A stretch of DNA of 64,000 nt, taken from assembly GCA_024195585.1 (NCBI GenBank), contig SWBL01000072.1, forward strand, positions 104,989 to 168,988, written 5' to 3'. Shown one piece after another: positions 55,477-64,000 of this stretch; position 1 is the stretch's first letter, and every line of letters starts with the position of its first letter. Below the pieces are notes generated by a model that worked only from the letters and a program-made list of their open reading frames with translations, made no database searches and was not told the DNA's origin. Both the position numbers and the translations under genes were made by a program. This DNA comes from Aureobasidium sp. EXF-3400. Lineage: Eukaryota; Ascomycota; Dothideomycetes; Dothideales; Saccotheciaceae.

Positions 55477-56646
55477 TTAGGAGCTCTGCTTGTGGCTAAT
55501 GTGGTTGGGGATATGGCGGTGAATACGCGAGCTTCTCCTTCTAACCACATCGCGCTTGGAGACAAAGTTGTTGGAGCAAGTAGTACCAAGAGAAACGGCT
55601 TGAGGAACAGCGCAGTGGCTGATATCGCAAATGCCGAAAGTATGCTCGTCGATGCACATGAGTTCTCCGGGAACTGGGCAAGCAACCGTTCCAGCAGTGC
55701 AAGTGCCGGAAGCGTTGTTGGTAGAGCCGGCGTAGCTAGTTCCAGAGGGCATGGGGGCAGCGCTGGCAGCTGTGGCCAAAGTGGGGACAGGAGCATATGC
55801 CGAGGGAGCTGAGGCGTAGGAAGTAGGAGCAGTAGCAGGAGAGCTGGTAGCGTATGAAGAAGTTGATGAGTAAGTCTGAGTTGAGCTCGATCCGGAACCA
55901 GAAGCAGGGGCATTGCATCCATGGTCTCCAGGAGTGACGGCTTCACCGTATGTGACAAATTTGCCAGGCTCAGGGAATCCAACGACAAAGCTTCCGTCGT
56001 CAAACTTGCATTGACCAGGGATATTGGCAACAAAAAGTTCAGGAAGGCTGTTGTAGAAAGTGTCGTCGTCGGAACCGCCAGAGATTGAGATAGGAGCACA
56101 GTTCATGTACATCTCGCGGTTTCCAATCTTGTTGAACCAAGTCCAGGCGAGGGTTGCGTTGCCGTTCTTCATGCCTTCGGGGATTTGGAACTTGAAGTCT
56201 TTCAGGCACTCGCTTTGGTTATCGCCAGTGCATTGAGCTCCAGTTGGTCTTCCATCAGCATCGGTTCCGACTTGAGCAATGTTGCCTTGAGCGGTGACTG
56301 GGCAGCTACCAATGTAACTGTGAATAACCTTCCACTTGGACTTGTCGGCAGGAGGAGGGTATTCGTAGGTCACACTGAGTTGACAAGAGCCACCACCGTG
56401 GACAGCGCTGCCAGTGAACTTGAGATCGTTGTCTTCGCCGACCTTCATGGGGTTGGAGACACCAGTACCGTCGAAAGCATTGGCGCGGCTTCCACTTTGG
56501 CAGGGGAAGTTGTAACCTTCACCGTTGAGAGGCGATGTCTGGAGAGTGCTGAAACCGTAGGGTGTTGGGGTGTTCATAACGACATGAGCATTGGACTTTG
56601 CAATGAGGGCAAGGACCGAGCCCAAAAGTACAGTTGAAGTGTACAT
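55477..56646 (-). CDS. AA11-type lytic polysaccharide monooxygenase, secreted
   Basis: A single exon, 389 aa. Signal peptide of 20 residues (MYTSTVLLGSVLALIAKSNA), so the mature protein would begin with His 21 (HVVMNTPTPYG), the first ligand of the copper histidine brace. The second His is in AVHGGGSCQLS (His 83). AA11 landmarks: FPCQSGSRANAFDG, WKVIHSYIGSCP, FQIPEGMKNGNATLAWTWFN, KIGNREMYMNCAPISISGG and LPELFVANIPGQC. After a Ser/Thr/Ala/Pro linker (about 235-300) a short Cys module follows (GTCTAGTVACPVPGELMCID, HTFGICDISHCAVPQAV). The role is oxidative cleavage of a crystalline polysaccharide, chitin for characterised AA11 enzymes. It ends basic, without a GPI signal. Confidence 0.85.
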   Translation of the reverse strand: MYTSTVLLGSVLALIAKSNAHVVMNTPTPYGFSTLQTSPLNGEGYNFPCQSGSRANAFDGTGVSNPMKVGEDNDLKFTGSAVHGGGSCQLSVTYEYPPPADKSKWKVIHSYIGSCPVTAQGNIAQVGTDADGRPTGAQCTGDNQSECLKDFKFQIPEGMKNGNATLAWTWFNKIGNREMYMNCAPISISGGSDDDTFYNSLPELFVANIPGQCKFDDGSFVVGFPEPGKFVTYGEAVTPGDHGCNAPASGSGSSSTQTYSSTSSYATSSPATAPTSYASAPSAYAPVPTLATAASAAPMPSGTSYAGSTNNASGTCTAGTVACPVPGELMCIDEHTFGICDISHCAVPQAVSLGTTCSNNFVSKRDVVRRRSSRIHRHIPNHISHKQSS

Positions 56647-56708
56647 TGTGTGATATTGTAGTTTTGTTGATAGAGAGTGTGGTGCAAGAATATTCGCTTT
56701 GAAAATGC

Positions 56709-56715
56709 TTTTATA
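56709..56715 (-). promoter_or_regulatory. TATA box of the AA11 gene
   Basis: TATAAAA on the minus strand, 63 bp upstream of the ATG at 56646. Confidence 0.5.
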
Positions 56716-58520
56716 TCGCTAGTCCGGCTATGCGACTTGAGATTCGAGTCTTGTAGAACTGGGAAGAAAATGTGTTAGGTGTCTGTCTCAGGAATCTTCG
56801 AGTTGTGTGTGTGTCTGTCTCAGGTTTCGAGTGGAAGCTTCGAGGGATATATGCATTGACAACACATCATGATGTCCCAGTCGGACAGCACAATGGATCA
56901 ATGAAAACACGAATGAGAACAATAAACCAGAAACAGGAAACAATGCACAATCGCCATTGAGCAATGACCACGGACAATGAAATGACAAGGCCACCAGCAA
57001 GAATCAAAGAAATGAAAACATACCTGACAATGCAAGATCTGATCCAGAAGGCCAAGTGAGTGTATCTAGAAGTATCAAGCAGAAAGAGTGACTGGTACGT
57101 GACGTTCTTGCAGGATGTAAAGAATGTGATAGGAACTGCACCAGGCGATTCCAAAGTAAAACTGACTGAGACGATGAGAGAGGAAGGGAGGGCCAAGGAG
57201 CCACTGGGACCTACGGTTCTTATATCTAATGTTGTTTGCAAAGGGTGGATATCCCTATTTCCGCCACTTTGATGCGAACTGCAGGTCAAGCACTAGCCAA
57301 GTCGCATAGTGGGGACTTGCCCATCGGACTCTGGAAGAGAATTGGTCATGGGCCACTGAGCCTCAGACTGTTGATATCCAGTAAGAAGCCAGATACGCTT
57401 ATTCAGGAGGCCTTGCGCTGAACTGGTGAGACTGACTAGAGCCGTCAAATCGTTCCAAGCGCGGAGGCAAAGCCACTGCGAAAGACGTATGGAGAAATCA
57501 TGCACATGTCCGTGCAAGTTTGCGCATGGCTGATCGCGCGTGTTAAAGGACGATAGCGGTCAAGGCCACCCCTGCAGCACGGTAAAGCTTGGTTCTGGTC
57601 ACACAGCTGTCCCTGGATCTGGGCGAGACAGCAAGGTGACGCTGAATCTGGCCGGTTGTTTTTAGACATCGACCCATCTCCTTTTTCTCCTGTCAACTGC
57701 ACAGCCTGCCACTCCGTAGCAAGTATTATTGGGCATTTCCTTCCAGGCCGTGATCAGTATTGAGCAGCTGGCAGTCTAGTAGAGTCATGACTTGCGATGC
57801 ATCCAGAATTGATGTTGATACCCGCTCAAAGCATCTTCTCCGTGATGCATGCATAGAAGCAAACGATTTCCTGGGTTTGTCCAATCAACGAGCAGAAGTA
57901 GGACGCTGTCGAAAAAGGAGCTGCACAAGCCTCGGAAGGGGGGCGCGTCTGTGCTTCAGGAGTGGATGTAACAAAGAAGCGATCTTTGTGCCGGACTTCC
58001 TTGTCTTCCCTGTCGCATACAAGACATTGATCCGCTCTTTCAACGACAGTAAGCACTGCGTGAGACGTTTGCCATATCTGAAGCAAGATCACGCTCTTGG
58101 TTGTTGGTCAATAAGACATGAAGAACGACACGACGTGTGAAAGTGTGAAAGCTTAGACCCCAGATCTGCCGGCATCCACAATTCGGGCCACAAGCCGATG
58201 GAGCTCAGTCGCTAACATGAAACACTCGGCCCTGTTTGAGACCTGTAACACCTCGTTCTTGACTCGGATTCCGTATGCAACATTGTACAGACTCAGCCGC
58301 CGACCCATTTGTTTGCATGTCTTGCAGGGTGGTTGTACGAACTCTCATTGGAATCATACAATGTTGCTAGTGACGCCTGGATCGCGATTACACCGACGTT
58401 GGCGCTGTCAACAGCAAGCAGGTACCCTCGACTGCCTCTGGCGACTACCTGCATGCGTCTTTGCGTCCAAGTGAGAACACAAGACTGCACAAGCTCTTTG
58501 ACAGAGACCTCACTTTGCCG
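56716..58520. other. Gene-poor stretch
   Basis: About 1.8 kb with only overlapping short frames on both strands and no recognisable motif or splice extension. It is between the AA11 promoter and the 3' end of the second DUF3433 gene. Confidence 0.4.
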
Positions 58521-61500
58521 TCACGTCCCTTCCTTGGTCCGCAAGTCTTTCTTGGTAAGGACTTGCACCAGAGGTTCTCTCTCAATACCAATATGAGTCT
58601 TCCCATCTGTTCCCACAAATTTTCCAAATCCGTATCTCCGTCGAAGCCCTTTGATATGCAAATTTCGCTCTTTCTCTGACATGCTTGAAGTTATTGCAAA
58701 GTCATCCAAACCATGGCTTGCGGCAAAGAAAGCTATCTGACTGGCGATAGTTGTGGGCATGCGAGGTAGAAGTTTCCAAGGCCGACAGACATATAATGAC
58801 AGCGTCACCAGCATGTAAGTTCCCAGTATCACAACAGCTATCAAGAACATAGGTTTCGAGACAAATATTCGACGCTCTTGGGTAAGAACGAAGCCTGCCA
58901 CTACAGCTTTCTCGTTGGCCCTTTGGAGTATTTCCGAGATGTGTGTCCCTAGTACGATGGCAAACATTCTTGTATACAGCTCTTCGAAGACTGGTGTTGT
59001 GGTTTCGAAGGATGGAGGCGGCATCAGAGGGTCGAGTATTGCAGAGTTGTTCAACGTCTGGATCATGAGGAAGTTGAAGAAGTCGAGAGGATAAGAATCA
59101 TTATGCCAACCCATAACGTCCCCCATAAAATTGGTAACGTAGAGAAGCGAGTTGACTGCAGACATAAAACTGCTAGCGTCGGGCTCGAAGAGATGCTCTT
59201 GGCTATCCAGCACTTCCCTTGCGGGTGTTGAAGATTGGACCAGTCCTTGGTTGTCGACTGTAACATCGCGTAGCTCAACATTTAGCTCAGGTTTACAGCC
59301 AATCCAGGATTCATTCACAGGCCCGTGTGATGTTAGTGATCTTCCCCATCCAGCAAAGACCCTCAGCTCGCAGTCCGGGGGATGGCTTCCAAGATATGTA
59401 TATTCGATAGCGTCTGGTACGTTCGATCGAACATATTCGTCAGTCTGTGGGATGTTGCAGCCAGGACCACCGACTGGAGCATCCCAGGTCAAGTTGTTGC
59501 CGTGCTGTGCTTGGTACATTGGATAGCATTTTAGCGACACACTCACAGCGGGCGTTCGCACCTGATACAATGCTGTTGTCTCGTTTTCTAGGTCAAATCC
59601 TCCGAAAGGGACATAGAAGAAAGAGTTATCAGTCCAAGCCGGCAATGGCGTACCAGCAGTAAGGTTAGATATAGCAATGTAGTATTGATCGTATGTTGGG
59701 AGAGGAAAATTAGAACCGTTCAAGGGAAGAGTATACTCCGACGTAAAATTCAGTGGCGTATAGACCAGAGTCGCACGCTCGCGGAGAATGTTACTGAAGG
59801 CCACAGAAAGTAAATTGGCCAGTAGAGTCATGATGCAACATATCGAAGCAAGCGAGAGAGTTCCAGTCTTCAGGGCTCTGAATATGACCGCTTGCGGTGG
59901 CCGTGAGTCGTAGTCCACCGTAATCGCCCGAGAAGGTTTCGTGCCACCATTTCGAAGCTCATTGAAAGGCTGGAGCATACAGAGTGTTCTCGTAAGCCAT
60001 GTAAATATTGGCTCGAAGAAGGCGCCGACGACCATCGGCAAGTATTTCACCAGGATCTGGTTAACGAGCAAGGACGCTGAGGGCAGAGACAGACCTACAG
60101 CAGTCAGCCTGAGTCAATTGGTTTCTTGAGTTGTGTTTACCATTGTTGTGGTTTGCGCTGATGTAAGTCAATACAAGCACCGCTACTATCAAGCATTGTA
60201 GGCTAAGGAAGCCAGTCCCGAAATACCATGATAATTCCATGGGTAGAATGTATCTTGAGGGTGCTGAGCGTTGGGCCGCTGCAATAGTCGCTGGAGGATC
60301 CACACAGCAGAGCATCGGTCCCTGATGAGTTTCTTGTAATGTGAAAGTGGTTTGTTGATATAGAGTTTCCAGTTGGTGGGAAGTTGTTGCATCTTTATCC
60401 CTCATGGTTTGCACCAATCGAGCGTCATTACTCGTGAGTGCCATCATTGCCGCTAAGTTTGCAGGTTCTGAAGTCAGAATAGTCCTTCTCCAAGAGGGTA
60501 TTGCGAGAATCATGACAGCAGCTACAACAGTGATCCCTAACAACCCTTCGACCACGTAAACAAAGGTTGGCACCATTATGAGAGCTTGCGTGCTATAGTG
60601 CCGAGTTCCTGACCGTTGGTCGCCATTCCTGAAGTCTGTTGATAGGATATCGGACAGCTTCCTTGCGAGCAACAACCGATATGCAGCCTCAAAAGAATCT
60701 TTGAGCACTTTAGGGTCCAGATAGTCCGCAATAGGTCTTTGGTACGCGCCAAGTGCAAAGCCGGCCATGCCCGACAGACAGCGGTTCCAATAGAGTTCTG
60801 GGAATTTATCATGGAGTTGTTGTGCAGCTGAGGGCCATAAGTCGGTTGGAAATGGCCCTCTGTTATTGTTCAATTCCTGACCTTGGTTCATACTCATTTC
60901 AAACTCAGTCATGTTGATCAAGTCAGCAGGCAGGGGAGTTTTAGGACCAGTTGGAAGAATTCCCAAGATGCTCATGCTGGGAGGAGCCACGGTAGCATTT
61001 ACGTCTTGCTGATCTGGAAGAAATTTGCTTAGTGTGATTTCCCGATTGTCTGACGTTGGATACACGAAACATACAGTATGTCGGTCTGCACCAAAGCGTA
61101 GAGCTTTCCAGAGGGTACGGCGAATCCGTGTCGTTCGTGGGATCCTGCCGTCCACGTCCCCAGCGTATCAGAAAAGTAGAGTTTTCTTGTTTTGGGCAAT
61201 GGCCGTTTCTAAGATAAGAAAAGTTCCTCCTGTACCAATAGCCCACATAGGTAAGACTGTATTGGTTGTCTTGAATTCCGTCCAGACAGCTTTCCATGTC
61301 CTTGACATCGTATGAACATCCCCACGGGCTGGTGATCGGGCTGTGCTCACCATCAGGAGGGGCTTCACAGTCGATGTCAACCGAGTAGTATCGTGTAGGC
61401 GCCGTCCAGGTCTCAGAAGTTGCAAGTCTTTTGTCCGTATCAATCAATGAAAAGGGGGCGAGAATGCCCTGTCGATTCATGAAAGGTGGTAAGCTCTCGT

Positions 61501-62255
61501 TCAACCAAGCGATATTGTAAGATGATTGTACATAGTAGCCAGTGAGATTTTCTTTCTGGTCCTGTAGCGATAGATAAGATGTCGAAGTTACAGTGGACAC
61601 TTGGACAGTTTTATCAATTGTCTTCATCGCAAACACACTTGACTGCAGAGGAGTGAGCCCCCAGAATATGATGACCACAGCTAGCGAAGCCAGGAAGGTT
61701 GACCAATGCCTGTATTTGTCAACATCTGCGTAAAGTCACTTCGGACACGACATACTTTCGTCTGATTGCAGCAAATGGGACGAATGCCACAAAGTCAAAT
61801 GGATAATGCAGAAGAATTGAATCTTTGCCAAGGGCGCCATGTTGTCTAGACAGTTGAACATATGGTTGGAGCCTTTTAATATCCAAGTCAATCCATGTCC
61901 AGATGAAACTGAGGACCAGAGAAACGATAGTCGGTAGATACAGGTATGAAAAGGTCTGATTCAAAGGCAGGTCGTCGATCTTTGAAGCGAACAAAATTCC
62001 GGTGTCCCGATTACTGCGTTCCAGGTAGACTTGAAGGACAGCGATCAACGCTACAGAAGCCATGATGGTTGGCACAAGAAAGCTTGCTTTCTGGGTCAAC
62101 GGTTTCCAATGCTTCTTGGTTGGCGGCAAGATCAAGGCTTTCTTATCAACCTCGGAGGAGACCGAAGGCTCAAAAGTTTGTTCAGAGACTTTTGACAGCA
62201 GTCGTTTACCATCGTGAGCTCTGGTCGAATCGTCCACACTCGGCGTCGACAACAT
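58521..62255 (-). CDS. Large DUF3433 multi-pass membrane protein (2)
   Basis: Four exons: 62255-61756, 61709-61075, 61013-60141 and 60094-58521, in phase, 1193 aa. The start is MLSTPSVDDSTRAHDGKRLL. Family pattern: WKPLTQKASFLVPTIMASVA (first helix), SYLYLPTIVSLVLSFIWTWI, the LQPYVQLSRQHGALGKDSIL segment, and an Asn-glycosylation-rich ectodomain ending PTYYQQDVNATVAPP. A central helix (IMVPTFVYVVEGLLGITVVA) is followed by the second half-unit (LPMVVGAFFEPIFTWLTRTL, CMLQPFNELR). The C-terminus has RRYGFGKFVGTDGKTHIGIE. Same family and double-unit plan as the gene at 26.2-30.4 kb, but clearly diverged in sequence. Function unknown. Confidence 0.82.
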
Positions 62256-63572
62256 AGCTCCGGTACAAATTGAGAGGTTACAGGCTCCGTTTAAAATCTC
62301 GAGAGCACTTGGTCGCCAGCTTCAAATACTTTTCATTCGACCATAGCCAGTCATCCCGAGCTTGTAGATACGAAGTTATGCTGCAGGTAGCCGCCGTGCT
62401 AGGCGCCACCATCGTGGCAAGCTTGGCTTGCATATGAATTCCTGTAGGTTTCGATCGATAGTATGGGCGGCTATCCAGCATTGAATATCAAGTGGAACAT
62501 CCTGGAGGGTCGCTTGAGTCGAAAATAAACATTTGAGAGAGACTTATAAGCGCGATGGTGGGCAAGTCGCGTAGCATAGCGGCAAATCGGTCCGAGGTTC
62601 TTAATTATGTTCAGTGTCTTCGTCTCCGCTATATCCTAGAAGGAGCAGAAAATGCGCAGGAAGAGTAGAAGAACGAAGATAATCATGAACGATAAGACTG
62701 GAAGAACAATATAGACTCGAATCACGTCCGACGATTAGCGTAGGAGTCCACCGTCTTTCATAGCAAGAGTATTCAGCCAACAAGAATGCTTCCAAAAGTC
62801 GTTATAAGCAGTCAAATACTGTTCATTGAGAGAGTGTGTGGCCGTCTCTCCTTGTTAGAGCCAGTGTCAGCAAGCATATCCGAAGCCTCATTGAGATAGA
62901 CACTGTGCGCGGCTGGAGTCAATGTACTTCCGACACGCCGTACATTACACATTGAATTGACACAGATTCAACATGCATTTGGCGGATGCACCTATAAACG
63001 CAAATACAAGGATATGTGTGAAAATAGCTATGAGATGCGGCGTGGTCTTTCCCAGGCGGCAAGGCGGAGACTCAAGCTTGTAAGCGCCCATGGCTGTATG
63101 CCGAAGGCACATGCATGCTGTTAGCGTGCATGATGTCTGAGATAACCAGATCAGTGAGGGTTATGGCCATGCAAGGTGGGAGAAATGATTGTCAGAAGGA
63201 CGGAGAGTCAGATCGGGGATTGACCAGGGGTTGTTGTCTTCTCCAGAAGGAAAGCGCAGTGAGCGAGATTGGGAAGAGCGTTCGACACAAATCACTCATG
63301 CCAGCCCAGATTCTGTCCAAGGTTTTGTTTCATTGACATTACATCCGACCACATCGTCTTCGTACATTTTCACTCCTCGCAGCATAATATAATGCAAGTT
63401 CATGTTGCAGAGGTTGACTGTCAACAGATGGGCGAAGCTATGACCTCGCATCGCCAAGATTTTGGCTGCTGAGCTAAGCGAGAGTCGCACCCCCGACATT
63501 TGCAAACTCTTCAGACTTCGAATCTTCTCTCTTTGAATCGACGACAGCGACGAACAATCCACTACCGCCAAA
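62256..63572. other. Intergenic: promoters of DUF3433 (2) and uL4
   Basis: 1.3 kb without a supported gene. The last 90 bases before 63573 are CT-rich on the plus strand (CTTCGAATCTTCTCTC), the typical leader of a ribosomal protein gene. Confidence 0.45.
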
Positions 63573-64000
63573 ATGACCAGCAGACCCACGGTTTCCATCA
63601 TCTCCGCCGACGGCAAGGCCGGCGAGGCTAGCCACCCTCTCCCCAATGTCTTCAAGGCTCCCATCCGTCCCGACATTGTTCAGTACGATTGAACCCGCGC
63701 CCTCGCGACCGACAATGGACAATTGACTGACCTCAACCGCGCAGGTCCGTCCACACTGGTATGGCCAAGAACAAGAGACAGCCCTACGCCGTGAGCGAGA
63801 AGGCTGGCCACCAGACCTCTGCTGAGTCCTGGGGTACCGGTACGTTCTTTGACGAGAAAAGCTCGAAACGCCAAGAATGCCGCTCCTAACACAATCTTCC
63901 CTCAGGCCGTGCTGTTGCCCGTATCCCCCGTGTCTCCGGTGGTGGTACTCACCGTGCCGGTCAGGCCGCCTTCGGTAACATGTGCCGTTCCGGTCGCATG
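63573..64000 (+). CDS. rpl4: 60S ribosomal protein L4 (uL4), 5' part; runs off right edge
   Basis: Exons 63573-63682, 63745-63839 and 63906 to the window end, in phase: [20 protein letters not shown], then [40 protein letters not shown] and [20 protein letters not shown]. This is the eukaryotic uL4 N-terminal domain including the universally conserved loop ([32 protein letters not shown]) that lines the ribosome exit tunnel. The rest of the gene is outside the window. Two short introns near the start are common for fungal ribosomal protein genes. Confidence 0.95.

Noticed and set aside
1..64000. CRISPR arrays, bacterial operons, IS elements, attachment sites
   Set aside because: The window is eukaryotic: spliced genes, nuclear ribosomal and mitochondrial protein genes. 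No spaced direct-repeat arrays, transposase genes or phage genes were seen.

Overview
This is a window of nuclear chromosome from a filamentous ascomycete (Pezizomycotina; the gene content would suit a Dothideomycete, but I cannot fix the species). The signs are: genes split by many short GT-AG introns (mostly 45-65 nt) with CTAAC/CTGAC-like branch sites, fungal-only families (Zn2Cys6 regulator, DUF3433, GLEYA, But2, AA11), CT-rich leaders, and housekeeping genes packed as divergent pairs. Exon joins were worked out by hand and each joined frame was checked for phase, so most models are internally consistent, but none is confirmed by RNA.

Layout. 1-5.7 kb: a partial unknown gene, a COX14-domain mitochondrial protein, a small membrane protein, a NOL8-like nucleolar RRM protein and two very small genes. 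5.9-7.5 kb: a secreted But2-domain wall protein, followed by 3.3 kb with no gene. 10.8-17.9 kb: a secreted GH31 alpha-glucosidase-type enzyme with one non-canonical splice acceptor, then a GLEYA adhesin-like protein with a GC-AG intron. 18.1-25.9 kb: an extended SDR, an IlvD/Edd dehydratase, a divergent HpcH/HpaI aldolase and a Zn2Cys6 regulator. 26.2-30.4 kb: a large DUF3433 membrane protein. 31.5-37.4 kb: YPP1/TTC7-like and RIX1 on a shared promoter. 38.3-43.1 kb: an unusual protein kinase and a P-loop GTPase with a membrane segment and Cys-rich tail. 44.2-54.7 kb: dense housekeeping block (NAD kinase, an SDR, an unknown mitochondrial protein, mitochondrial ribosomal bL19, an Mmc1-like protein, calcineurin A). 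55.5-62.3 kb: an AA11-type lytic polysaccharide monooxygenase and a second DUF3433 protein. The right edge cuts ribosomal protein uL4.

How genes may work together. The best candidate for an undescribed system is the 18.1-25.9 kb group. It has one gene each for oxidation (SDR), dehydration (IlvD/Edd) and retro-aldol cleavage (HpcH/HpaI), plus a regulator. That is the gene set of a non-phosphorylated sugar or sugar-acid catabolic route. The divergent dehydratase/aldolase promoter carries four CCGG cores spaced exactly 15 bp apart and a CCG-N2-CGG palindrome, a plausible target for the adjacent regulator. The substrate cannot be read from the sequence. A second unexplained signal is a short palindromic repeat family with copies just 3' of the GH31, dehydratase and first DUF3433 genes.
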